Shown here in pieces: positions 45,421 through 52,916 of a stretch of 64,000 nucleotides of DNA (positions are counted from its first letter, which is position 1; every line of letters begins with the position of its first letter). The notes below the pieces were generated by a model. That model worked only from the letters and a program-made list of their open reading frames with translations, was not told where the DNA came from and did not search any database. The DNA comes from an archaeon. GTDB taxonomy: Archaea > Thermoproteota > Nitrososphaeria > Nitrososphaerales > JACAEJ01. Both the position numbers and the translations under genes were made by a program. Where the stretch lies: positions 1-64,000 of the forward strand of contig JACGUK010000005.1 in assembly GCA_024256265.1 (NCBI GenBank), in the 5' to 3' direction.

Positions 45421-45897
45421 TATCTCATCTTTCAATGGCCCAAATTCCATTGGCCGCAACATATAGACCTTTCTTTTTGGGTTCCATCTAGCATAAGTTC
45501 TAGCATGAAGCTTTAAAACATCATTCGCTTCCTTTCTTGTTAGCTTTCTTACTTTTGTCTTAGCCATTTTTCGGATTTCTTCAAATTTCTTTTGAATCTC
45601 CGGGTTTATAATTGGGTGTGAAACCCCCCTTAATTGTGAGCCACTAAAATAAAGTATCATGGTCTCTGAATCAATCAACTTATCAGGCTCATACCAGCCC
45701 CTTCTTAAAATAATTATGCCTTCTTTTAAGAGATTCTGCAGCTGTGTATAAAAAGTTGAACGTGAAAGCTTCTTTAACGCATCCGTGGCTTCGAATAATT
45801 CTCCAAAAGTTAAAGGTTGTAGTTTTAAAAGAGCTAATATGATAACTCTTTGTGTTTCTTCTCTCTCCTTTTGCTGCCTCTCACCTAAACCTCTCAA
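45412..45897 (-). CDS. Winged-helix transcription regulator
   Basis: The 161-residue protein begins with a polar Arg/Glu/Gln helix and then has RVIILALLKLQPLTFGELFE, LKKLSRSTFYTQLQNLLKEG and IILRRGWYEPDKL, a winged-helix fold of the kind used by many archaeal virus regulators. The C-terminal half (about 100-161) is basic and helical. It is transcribed towards operator A, against the structural-like genes. Confidence 0.7.
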   Translation of the reverse strand: MRGLGERQQKEREETQRVIILALLKLQPLTFGELFEATDALKKLSRSTFYTQLQNLLKEGIIILRRGWYEPDKLIDSETMILYFSGSQLRGVSHPIINPEIQKKFEEIRKMAKTKVRKLTRKEANDVLKLHARTYARWNPKRKVYMLRPMEFGPLKDEIIV

Positions 45898-45935
45898 TGA
45901 ACCCCCGAACTAAATTATTAGAACTGATATATAAA

Positions 45936-45954
45936 TCTTATAATTATTATAAGA
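45936..45954. promoter_or_regulatory. 19-bp perfect palindrome TCTTATAATTATTATAAGA
   Basis: The palindrome ends four bases before the ATG at 45958 and overlaps the promoter/start region of the downstream gene, between two divergent genes. The short gene it precedes looks like a VapB/RHH-type protein, so autoregulation is plausible. Confidence 0.5.
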
Positions 45955-45957
45955 ATC

Positions 45958-46116
45958 ATGAGCACGACTATAGCCATAAGTGAAGAGACGAAAAAAAGAC
46001 TTATGGAGTTAGGCCGTAAAGGAGATACCTTCGACCATATTATATCGGTACTCTTGACCAAAGCGAAGCTCTTAGATAAAATTGAGGAGAATCAGAAGGC
46101 TTTGGGGGTAGCTTAA
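45958..46116 (+). CDS. VapB/RHH-antitoxin-like small protein
   Basis: A 52-codon frame encodes STTIAISEETKKRLMELGRK then GDTFDHIISVLLTKAKLLDK. The pattern TIAISEETKxxLxxLGxxGDTFDxII is common in archaeal VapB-like/DUF7557 proteins. No toxin gene is next to it; the following gene starts two bases later. It may act purely as a regulator in the element. Confidence 0.7.
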   Translation: MSTTIAISEETKKRLMELGRKGDTFDHIISVLLTKAKLLDKIEENQKALGVA

Positions 46117-46118
46117 AC

Positions 46119-46337
46119 ATGGATCCAGAAATATTAAACCGAGGCATATCTCGAATACAAACTGTTGGGGAAGCAAGTACAGACCTGGAAAAGAACATTC
46201 AAGAATATAATGTTCATGTCAAAAGGCTTTTTGATCTAAATGTTGAGATTCTGAAGTCAATAAATGTTATCGTTACAAATCTTAGCCTTTTCCTAGGTGA
46301 TTTAGAAGCCCTAAGTAAAGAGGGAGAGAAAATATGA
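46119..46337 (+). CDS. Small helical protein of the element
   Basis: The 72-residue protein is amphipathic and helical: LNRGISRIQTVGEASTDLEK, KRLFDLNVEILKSINVIVTN, FLGDLEALSKEG. No known family. The start of the tape-measure-like gene overlaps its end by four bases, so the two are translationally coupled and may form a complex. Confidence 0.6.
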   Translation: MDPEILNRGISRIQTVGEASTDLEKNIQEYNVHVKRLFDLNVEILKSINVIVTNLSLFLGDLEALSKEGEKI

Positions 46338-47683
46338 GTAGCGTAGAACTAATTGCTAAGTTAAAGGCTGTAGATGAAGCCTCAGATAAGATAAAACAAA
46401 TAGGTGATAAGACAGAAGAGGCGATGAAGAAGGTTGAGGATAGCACAAAGAAGGCCGACTTTAGCTTTAAGCAGTTTACAATCTCAGTATCAGGAGTTAT
46501 GACAGCGGGCTTCAATCTCTATAATATGTATAATAGAGTGACTGATGCTCAAAGGAACGTTGAAAAGGCTCAATACTCTCTAAAGCAAGCACAAGATGCA
46601 GCAAAGGGATCCCAAGACGCTTATACCAACGCTGTAAATAGGTTCGGAACAGATTCACCTCAAGCAGTGACAGCTTTAGATAATTTGAAAGATGCACAAG
46701 AAAAGGTGAGGTTAAAGTCTGAAGAACTAAAGGATAAGCAAGATAGAGTTACTGAGAGCATGGTCTATTGCTTTGTAACTCTAGGCCCAACGATTATAAC
46801 AGGGATAAAGAACATGAAAGACGCTATAACTGAACTGAACGCTACTCTTGGTGTTTCTGGGCTGGCCGGTGCAGCAAGTACTGCGGGAACAGCTCTGGCA
46901 GCAATAGCAACTGTACTAGCTGGCGGTGCAATGATATATGGTGCGTATGTAGATTCTCAAAATGAAGTTTCAATGGCGTTTAAGCAGATGGGTGTTTATT
47001 GTAAGGGTGGTCAATTAGCCCTAAAGCTATATCATGAAGAATTAAATCAACTTAATCAAGACGTTATACAGCTACAGCAAGCAGAAACCATAATGGAAGG
47101 GGCAGCCTTATCAATGGATGAGCTATCTCTCACTTTAACAGATTTGGCTTTAAGCAACGAGCAAGTACAGACAGCAAGTCAGGAGACTATAACTGCCCTT
47201 ACAGGTGTGGATGAAGCTCTTGGTGCTTTATCGGGCTCAGTTGGATCAATGTCAGGAGCCTTCGGTGAGGCTTTTGCTTCTATATCAGGCATGATAAACG
47301 AATGGGCAAGTACTACAAAGGCTGCTATTGATGATGTAGTTGGTGCTTTTGAGAGTGCAAGTCAAGAGATAGCCGGAGGCTCGATATGGCCAGATATGTG
47401 GGCTGATATTCTATCACAAACTAAAAAAGGCATGAGAGAGAACATAAGAGAATTGGATAGGGGTTTGGATAAAGTAGAGGATATGCTCTCAAGACCTATG
47501 TATATGGACTTTAGAATCAATATCGATGTTTCTGGCTTAAGAGCACAAATTGCAAATATGATTAAGAGTATGCTTAAGAGCGTAACTATAGAGAAGACAT
47601 CAGCACAGGCTACTACTTCAAGGATAAGAGTGCCTACAACTACTACAACAACTACACCACGGAGCCCAATTCTTGGAAGGTGA
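46334..47683 (+). CDS. Tape-measure-like coiled-coil and membrane-active protein
   Basis: The 449-residue protein starts with a coiled-coil region (AKLKAVDEASDKIKQIGDKT) as in tail tape-measure proteins, continues with long Gln/Ala-rich helices (NVEKAQYSLKQAQDAAKGSQ), then two hydrophobic segments (about 145-160 and 175-206; AAIATVLAGGAMIYGAYVDS), more helices, and a Thr-rich C-terminus (TTTTTTTPRSP). Tape-measure proteins and related spindle-virus proteins show such segments, but no other tail gene occurs in the element. It might be a virion or conjugation/transfer protein. Family assignment is inference. Confidence 0.6.
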   Translation: MSSVELIAKLKAVDEASDKIKQIGDKTEEAMKKVEDSTKKADFSFKQFTISVSGVMTAGFNLYNMYNRVTDAQRNVEKAQYSLKQAQDAAKGSQDAYTNAVNRFGTDSPQAVTALDNLKDAQEKVRLKSEELKDKQDRVTESMVYCFVTLGPTIITGIKNMKDAITELNATLGVSGLAGAASTAGTALAAIATVLAGGAMIYGAYVDSQNEVSMAFKQMGVYCKGGQLALKLYHEELNQLNQDVIQLQQAETIMEGAALSMDELSLTLTDLALSNEQVQTASQETITALTGVDEALGALSGSVGSMSGAFGEAFASISGMINEWASTTKAAIDDVVGAFESASQEIAGGSIWPDMWADILSQTKKGMRENIRELDRGLDKVEDMLSRPMYMDFRINIDVSGLRAQIANMIKSMLKSVTIEKTSAQATTSRIRVPTTTTTTTPRSPILGR

Positions 47684-47688
47684 TATAG

Positions 47689-48459
47689 ATGAACATTGAA
47701 GATTATGTAAGAGTAACGAAGATTGAAAGCGGATCCCTACAAATTCCTAGGCCAGAGAAATTTAGTTTTCCATGTCCAACTTGTAAAAATAACATAGATG
47801 TTAAGGGAAAAATAAAATTCCTTCTGAGAGATGATCTAGAGGCTGTAGAAAATACACTCAAGCGGGCCGAAGAAATGGAAAAATTCTATGATGACGTCAA
47901 ATCAAGCCGCCTTGATTTAATTAGTTATTTCAGACGGCTAAGAGAAATGACAGCTAAATATTCACAAGTACCCCTCATAGGCTGGGTTGTAGATGCTCAT
48001 AACTTTTTGAACGAAAGATGCTCTCAGTGCGGACTTGGCCTCACAATACATTATAATTTCAAATTCACGCCGCCACTAGTACCAACTCCAAAAGTTGGTG
48101 AGATAGCGGCCCTCGAATTGAAAGATGAATACACACAACATTACGTAAGGCGACAACTTGACTTTAAAACCTGGCCAGAGGTAGAGAATTGGCTCTCTGG
48201 TGCAGATACTTATTCCCTAATTCAGAAACTAAAAGAAATTTCTGCTATATTAGAGACGCTTGATTATTTTAGACACCCTCACACCGATCTGAGTCTTTTA
48301 GAGTTGTCAGTGGGCAGCCTCAAGGCGTTCTCAAATAGTATTAGAGACCTAATTAACAGCTTTGAGCAAGAAGTTCAGAGCAGACCGAAAATTTTCTTAA
48401 ATCTTGTAGAGGAATATTCTCATGAAGCAGCCCCAAAAAGCCCCATGCAATCCCTATGA
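47689..48459 (+). CDS. Zinc-binding protein of the element, unrecognised
   Basis: The 256-residue protein has two cysteine pairs 80 residues apart: FPCPTCKNNIDVKGKI (about 28-43) and ERCSQCGLGLTIHYNF (about 109-124), which together could form a split zinc ribbon. Between and after them lie long helices (LEAVENTLKRAEEMEKFYDD; LIQKLKEISAILETLDYF). It starts six bases after the tape-measure-like gene. Its 3' end overlaps the next gene by 38 bases. Confidence 0.6.
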   Translation: MNIEDYVRVTKIESGSLQIPRPEKFSFPCPTCKNNIDVKGKIKFLLRDDLEAVENTLKRAEEMEKFYDDVKSSRLDLISYFRRLREMTAKYSQVPLIGWVVDAHNFLNERCSQCGLGLTIHYNFKFTPPLVPTPKVGEIAALELKDEYTQHYVRRQLDFKTWPEVENWLSGADTYSLIQKLKEISAILETLDYFRHPHTDLSLLELSVGSLKAFSNSIRDLINSFEQEVQSRPKIFLNLVEEYSHEAAPKSPMQSL

Positions 48460-48892
48460 GAGAGGGGAGGAGAATTTTCACACGAAGACAGGACCCGAGA
48501 CCGCCTCACCGCCTCATCCCCTCCCCCTCAAAGTAGAAATTCCTTTAAAAATTTATAAAAGGCTGAAAGAAGTACGAAGGCTGCTAAAGGAAGAAGGGAT
48601 AAACCCCGTACCGTCAATTCATGATATAGGAACGTCTCTCCTATTGGATTTTCTCAATTGGCCAAAGATTAAGCAAGATGAGTTTATCAAAGAGATAAAA
48701 GAGAAGCCTAACATAGTTGAAATTGACTATGAGATTCATAAGAAGTTGAGGCAGGTACAAAAAGAGCTAAAAGATGAGGGTGTAAACCCGCCCTCAACCG
48801 ATCAAATAGTCAATACAGCATTAAAGGCCTTCTTTTCTCTGCCTAAGTTTAATCAAATAGAGATTATTGAGGAAATGAAGCATGAGCCTTGA
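48422..48892 (+). CDS. Protein with a duplicated ~50-residue domain
   Basis: The 156-residue protein holds two similar units: VEIPLKIYKRLKEVRRLLKE plus GINPVPSIHDIG (about 37-75) and VEIDYEIHKKLRQVQKELKD plus GVNPPSTDQIVN (about 99-137), each ending in a hydrophobic helix and a WPK/LPK turn. The pattern (strand, helix, PS-DI-helix) looks RHH-like with two units in one chain, which could make a pseudo-dimeric DNA binder. The start ATG lies within the previous gene; a later start is not obvious. Confidence 0.55.
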   Translation: MKQPQKAPCNPYERGEENFHTKTGPETASPPHPLPLKVEIPLKIYKRLKEVRRLLKEEGINPVPSIHDIGTSLLLDFLNWPKIKQDEFIKEIKEKPNIVEIDYEIHKKLRQVQKELKDEGVNPPSTDQIVNTALKAFFSLPKFNQIEIIEEMKHEP

Positions 48893-49259
48893 AGACTTTA
48901 TCCCTAGAGTAAAGAAGAGAGGAACAGGCTGCCATTATGCTCATAAAATTAAGAAACTAGGACAGCTGAGGCTGCTAATCTTAAAAGTCTTAAGTCAGTA
49001 TGAGAATCGCTGGCTAAGGAATAAAGATGTTACAGTTAGAGTTAACAAATCAAGAAGGCAGGATAATAAGAGAAATATTACTTCAGGAACTACTTCAGGG
49101 CGCCTTTCTGAACTTTTAGGCTTGAGGCTGGTAAAGATGAGCGAGGGTATTGTACAAGTTTATGATGAGGATGAGATGAGCTTCATTTATACGAAAGAAC
49201 CATGCTGGAAGATCACAGAGACCGGTGAGCGTGCCTTAGAGGCTGCTAAGCATGAATAA
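48882..49259 (+). CDS. Winged-helix protein of the element
   Basis: The 125-residue protein has a basic N-terminus (RVKKRGTGCHYAHKIKKLGQ), then a winged-helix region (LRLLILKVLSQYENRWLRNK, SGTTSGRLSELLGLRLVKMS) with a wing ending in CWKITETGERALEAAK. It overlaps the preceding gene by 11 bases, consistent with a joint transcript from 45958 to here. Likely DNA-binding. Confidence 0.6.
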   Translation: MSLEDFIPRVKKRGTGCHYAHKIKKLGQLRLLILKVLSQYENRWLRNKDVTVRVNKSRRQDNKRNITSGTTSGRLSELLGLRLVKMSEGIVQVYDEDEMSFIYTKEPCWKITETGERALEAAKHE

Positions 49260-49328
49260 ATTAACCAAGCCATGCAGGAAAATCTCATCAAATCAGATTG
49301 ACTTACCATTAGTTTTTTTGACATATAC

Positions 49329-49358
49329 CATTGTAGGACTGTAGGACAGCATGACAAT
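49329..49358 (+). promoter_or_regulatory. Composite operator, copy B
   Basis: It contains ATTGT-N3-ACTGT-N3-ACAGC-N3-ACAAT. The 20 bases CTGTAGGACAGCATGACAAT are exactly repeated in inverted orientation at 50009-50028. It lies 35 bases upstream of the GTG start at 49394, in promoter position. Confidence 0.65.
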
Positions 49359-49393
49359 TTAGGTGATAAAGACTGCCTCTAAAACGCTATAGC

Positions 49394-50005
49394 GTGAGAT
49401 TAACTGAAGATCAGGTCTCTTTCCTTTCAAAGACTGATAATGCTTCAGCCCTGCTACGCCGCCTTATAGATCAAGAGAGGTTAAGATCGGCTGTAGAAGA
49501 TAGCTCTAATAAGAAAATTCTGGCTAACGCTAAAATTGAAGAACTAGATGAAAAGATCAAGTTCTTAAAGAAGAAAATGGATGAGGTTGAAGGTCAGCTA
49601 AAGAATCAGATAGAATTGAGAGAATTTTATGGAGAATGTTCAGAATTTCTTAATAAAGCGAAAGAAAAAGGGATGGATTATGCTAAACATTTATCTTTAA
49701 AACATGCTGGAATTAGGGCTGCTCGCATATATAGTACTAAACATGATGAAGTTGAAAAATGGGAGGTAAAGGTCTATCAAGAGAAGAGAGAAATGGGGGT
49801 TTGGAGAGAGCCAGAAGATTATATTTCTTTTAAGGGCTCTGAAAAGGAATGCTTAGATCAAGTTGAAAAATGGGTAAATGAGAATCTTGCCCCGATCTCT
49901 CAAGAAGAATTAAGGTTTAAGAAGGCATGTGAAGCATTAGAAGAGGAGATTAAAGTATTAGAGGATAAGAAGGCTGCCATGGTTAAGGAATTTCTTCAGA
50001 TGTAG
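49394..50005 (+). CDS. Coiled-coil protein bracketed by inverted operators
   Basis: The 203-residue protein has a long charged coiled coil (ILANAKIEELDEKIKFLKKK, about 34-75), a central globular part (AKHLSLKHAGIRAARIYSTK; KWEVKVYQEKREMGVWREPE), and a second coil at the end (ALEEEIKVLEDKKAAMVKEF). Start is GTG. It has its own promoter region with operator B and a mirrored copy C right after its stop. No family recognised; as it is separately controlled it might be a partition, replication or maintenance factor. Confidence 0.6.
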   Translation: MRLTEDQVSFLSKTDNASALLRRLIDQERLRSAVEDSSNKKILANAKIEELDEKIKFLKKKMDEVEGQLKNQIELREFYGECSEFLNKAKEKGMDYAKHLSLKHAGIRAARIYSTKHDEVEKWEVKVYQEKREMGVWREPEDYISFKGSEKECLDQVEKWVNENLAPISQEELRFKKACEALEEEIKVLEDKKAAMVKEFLQM

Positions 50006-50008
50006 AAT

Positions 50009-50038
50009 ATTGTCATGCTGTCCTACAGCCATACAATC
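50009..50038 (-). promoter_or_regulatory. Composite operator, copy C (inverted)
   Basis: On the minus strand it is a perfect dyad: ATTGT-N3-GCTGT-N3-ACAGC-N3-ACAAT. It begins four bases after the stop of the coiled-coil gene and faces opposite to copy B. It could act as a binding site, as a boundary, or as an RNA hairpin at the end of the transcript. Confidence 0.62.
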
Positions 50039-50454
50039 AATAACAGATAATCCCATAAAATATCTCCAGAGCCTCCAGCCCTTTATTATGAGAGCGATCA
50101 TGGATACTTTTTAACAAAGCCTCCAGCAAGCGTAAACCCTCCAACTATAAACTATCCAGCCAGCACAAACTATCCATTTTGGTCTGCTCCTTTGCTAAAA
50201 AATAAAAAAATTTAATGTGTTTTTCAATAATTTTTAAACTCAACACAACCTAACATTAAATCTCCTTTGTTATTATTGAGATAGTTGTTATTCTTCTTGA
50301 TTTAATGACAGGGTTTGTAATTCTTTCCCTCAATCTCATGACCTTGCACACATACAAACTTAGCCCTCTTAATTACTTAACTCCCATGACGCTGGTACTT
50401 CTATCCTTACTAGATACTCCTACCCTTACATGACAAAAAAATAAGGTGAGAGGG
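50039..50454. other. Noncoding region upstream of integrase end, pyrimidine-rich with short repeats
   Basis: About 416 bases without a recognisable gene on either strand. It contains AGCCTCCAGC twice (near 50055-50068 and 50119-50132), AAACTATCCA twice (near 50145-50180), and a long A/T block (50199-50250). It is a second candidate site for replication or packaging signals in the element. Confidence 0.35.
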
Positions 50455-51252
50455 CTAGGATAGAACCTTGAGCCCCGTCTGGCTATATACTTTGGCAGCC
50501 TCTTCTGCATCCCTAAGCTCATAATGATCGTATAATACATCTCTTAATATATGCCCCGTTAGAACTAATCTCCATTCTCTTGGCATGCTTCTCTTTCTTG
50601 TTTCGTTAAGGAACCAATCTCTGAGCATGTAAGGATACATATGGATCCCACTCTTTTTGCTGGCTATTTGGAAGTCCTTATTGAGAACCCTTTTACTATA
50701 AGGATATACTCTATCTTCTTGCAGAAGATTATGCTCTTTTATCCAAGATAGAACTTCACTATTTACACAGGCCAGCCAAGAACGCTTTATTTCATTTTGA
50801 TGTATTCGGCTGAGATTTATAATTCCAACCTCTTCATAGACTTTAATATCCATAACTCTTAGAGGGAGCATTTCTATAGGTCTCATGCCACTACTCGCAA
50901 GAATAAGGAAGGCTATCTTGGTTCTTTCTGGCAATTCGTGATAGAAGATTGTAATTTGCTCATTAGAGGGGAGGAAGATAGGATTCGGCATTGGCTTCGG
51001 TATTTCAATTATGGTCTCTATTTCATCATATCCAAGAAACCTTAGAAGGTGCCTGGCAACCTTCGCTATATTTCCTCTAGTATTAGGGTTCTTTACAGCC
51101 TTAAGAGTTTGATTAATATCTTTTGGGGTGAAAGACTCTGGAAGAATGGCCATGAGCATGTTAAGTTTGTATCCGTAATTGATAGCTGTATTCTCGCTTA
51201 CTTCCCCTTTAAGATAGTCTATGAATTTCTCTCTTTGGGGTTCGACTATCAT
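50455..51252 (-). CDS. int: Tyrosine integrase, C-terminal catalytic part, int(C)
   Basis: A tyrosine recombinase with a SAM-like core-binding domain (EPQREKFIDYLKGEVSENTA) and catalytic residues Arg in SSGMRPIEMLPL, Arg in MYPYMLRDWFLNE, His in LTGHILRD and nucleophile Tyr in LYDHYE. The usual HxxR box has Tyr in place of the first His. The frame stays open from 51252 through attR to 51348 (antisense of the tRNA), and in the circular form continues into int(N). The Met at 51252 is the first start inside the integrated element, giving 265 residues. Similar in size and layout to SSV-type integrases. Confidence 0.88.
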   Translation of the reverse strand: MIVEPQREKFIDYLKGEVSENTAINYGYKLNMLMAILPESFTPKDINQTLKAVKNPNTRGNIAKVARHLLRFLGYDEIETIIEIPKPMPNPIFLPSNEQITIFYHELPERTKIAFLILASSGMRPIEMLPLRVMDIKVYEEVGIINLSRIHQNEIKRSWLACVNSEVLSWIKEHNLLQEDRVYPYSKRVLNKDFQIASKKSGIHMYPYMLRDWFLNETRKRSMPREWRLVLTGHILRDVLYDHYELRDAEEAAKVYSQTGLKVLS

Positions 51253-51267
51253 TTTACTTATGAGTAA

Positions 51268-51330
51268 GGGCCTTGAGAGCCCGTGACCCTTTGGGTCTCG
51301 TGGGTTCGAATCCCACTCCCGGCGTTCAAA
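51268..51330. repeat. attR: 63-bp direct repeat of tRNA-Ser 3' half
   Basis: Identical to 44166-44228 and separated from it by 7,102 bp. It contains the anticodon arm, variable arm, T-arm and acceptor 3' strand of tRNA-Ser but no 5' half, so it is not a functional tRNA gene. Confidence 0.88.
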
Positions 51331-51367
51331 TTTAAGGTCAAATCTCAAGCACTCTTTAAAATTGAGA

Positions 51368-51784
51368 TTACTTCATTATTTTTATTCCTTTTATTACACA
51401 CTCTTTTCCTGATATGACATCTACTTCATTTGAGCCACAATTAGGACAAATCATGAATGCAAAGTAAGTATCCATGCAATGTACACAACTTAGGTTTTCA
51501 AGATGGCTTATCATAGGTGACCTAGAAGATAGATTAGGTCTCCAAGAATGCTTACACTTTTTACACTCGAAGATAGGCTCGATTGCATCTATCTTTATCT
51601 TGCAATTCTTAAAAGGAGACTCATCCTCGAATATGGTTTCAAGTGCGAATTTGAGTTGTAAAGGGCTTATCATAGTTAACCCTCCCAACTCTATTTCCAA
51701 CTCTATCACCTCTTTGCCCTCTTTTTCCTTTAGTATTCCCTTGGCCGTTTCAAATATGGCAAAAGCTAAAGATATCTCATGCAT
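51368..51784 (-). CDS. hypA: Nickel-insertion protein HypA
   Basis: The 138-residue protein starts MHEISLAFAIFETAKGIL, where His2 with Glu3 is the nickel-binding site of HypA, and has the zinc site CKKC...CVHC...CPNC (about residues 75-125) with extra spacing, as in archaeal HypA. It inserts nickel during NiFe hydrogenase maturation. No hydrogenase gene is in the window; the neighbouring HdrDE and mcr genes suggest a role in methanogenic energy metabolism. It overlaps the upstream gene by eight bases. Confidence 0.9.
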   Translation of the reverse strand: MHEISLAFAIFETAKGILKEKEGKEVIELEIELGGLTMISPLQLKFALETIFEDESPFKNCKIKIDAIEPIFECKKCKHSWRPNLSSRSPMISHLENLSCVHCMDTYFAFMICPNCGSNEVDVISGKECVIKGIKIMK

Positions 51785-52835
51785 TTTTCTCCTTCACCGT
51801 TGGAAAATCCTTTGCTGGCGACGGTTTTATGATCTCAATCCCTTTTGATCTGAGAATCATGTTTATTGCTCCACTCAAAGCACACAAAGAACCGTATCCT
51901 TTACCGATTGTCCGTGAATCATCTTTAACGGTGACTGTTAGGAATGTTTCATAACCTAGTTCGGCTTTCAATCCAACATCTGATAACCTCTTCAAAACAA
52001 CGTTTCCCATAGCACCCATGGCTTTACCAAGCCAGATATTCTTGACTGGGCATTGATCACAGTATACCTTGAGAACCTTACCAACTTTCGAACCAACCAG
52101 TCCTGCAGCAACCTCTGTTCTAACTATTGCGTAGGCTGTGCAACAACCCCAATTCTCAGCTAATTTCTTCTCCCCTTCCCAAATTGAGACGGTTACATGA
52201 AAATTATCCCATTCAAATACGTTCTCGATCCCACGTTCCCATTTCAATTTACCTGTATTGACTTCATTTTTAAGTTGTTCTTTTAAATGATAACTGAGTT
52301 CAGAGTCCCTTGAGGCTGCTATAACTGCAGCGCATGCAGGACAGAATATATTTTGAGCTTCAGATATCTTTTTATCATTCCTATCGTAGAACTCGACTGT
52401 TACCCCAATCCTATCCCTCCTAGCAAATACCTTCCCTCCTTCACTTGAGACCTTTGAAATAGCCATGGCAGCTGGTCTGACAATTCGACCGAAACCGAAA
52501 ATCTCTTTGACTTTTTTTATATCATCTTCACTTGTTAGGACTTCCTTTAATTCACTTCTCCAAGGCTCAGGTATAATCTCTCCCTCTATCATGGCTCTTA
52601 GGGTGGCTGGCGGCCATGTAATATCTACTCCCTCTCCTATAACATTCCCAAAAGGATCAACGACTCGACTTATAGCGCCTTCAGGAATCTCTTTTGAGAC
52701 AACTTTACAACCATATTCGCTTAAAAGTGCCAGTGTTTGATGATACATCCCACATGACCCTTCAGAGCGCCTTAAGTATTTTTTTAAACGGTCTTTAATT
52801 ACATCGAGGTCGAATTTATCTTTCACATATCTCAT
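51777..52835 (-). CDS. Cys-rich protein coupled to hypA, unrecognised
   Basis: The 352-residue protein carries several cysteine groups: EGSCGMYH near the start, IFCPACAAVIAAS (about 166-178), NWGCCTAYAIVRTE, VYCDQCPVKNIWLGKAMGA and GSLCALSGAINM near the end. CPAC and CDQC could hold a zinc ion or Fe-S cluster. I do not recognise the family. It overlaps hypA by eight bases, so they are coupled. Next to the HdrE-like gene on the same strand, it may be involved in redox-enzyme assembly. Confidence 0.6.
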   Translation of the reverse strand: MRYVKDKFDLDVIKDRLKKYLRRSEGSCGMYHQTLALLSEYGCKVVSKEIPEGAISRVVDPFGNVIGEGVDITWPPATLRAMIEGEIIPEPWRSELKEVLTSEDDIKKVKEIFGFGRIVRPAAMAISKVSSEGGKVFARRDRIGVTVEFYDRNDKKISEAQNIFCPACAAVIAASRDSELSYHLKEQLKNEVNTGKLKWERGIENVFEWDNFHVTVSIWEGEKKLAENWGCCTAYAIVRTEVAAGLVGSKVGKVLKVYCDQCPVKNIWLGKAMGAMGNVVLKRLSDVGLKAELGYETFLTVTVKDDSRTIGKGYGSLCALSGAINMILRSKGIEIIKPSPAKDFPTVKEKNA

Positions 52836-52916
52836 TATAAAGAATAATAACTTAAGTTTTACTATTAGGGTTAAAGCATCAAAGGTAATAGAAAATTTTT
52901 CATTTGCATTTTAAGG

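Larger units (their letters stand above)
44166..51330. mobile_element. Integrated SSV-type archaeal element (provirus or plasmid), 7.1 kb
   Basis: The element is bounded by 63-bp repeats of the tRNA-Ser 3' half. Its tyrosine integrase is split between the two ends, and the two parts are in the same frame when the ends are joined, which is the hallmark of SSV-type integration. Cargo: an operon of integrase N-part, a possible RHH protein and a zinc ribbon; AbrB, winged-helix and antitoxin-like regulators; a tape-measure-like protein; two DNA-binding or zinc proteins; a coiled-coil protein. No capsid, terminase, polymerase or Rep protein was recognised. Three composite operators and 400-450-bp noncoding stretches (44790-45195 and 50039-50454) are candidates for regulation and replication. 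Confidence 0.85.

Noticed and set aside
51253..51348. Start of the integrase at 51348
   Set aside because: Those codons are chromosomal flank and tRNA antisense sequence joined by integration; the first Met inside the element is at 51252.
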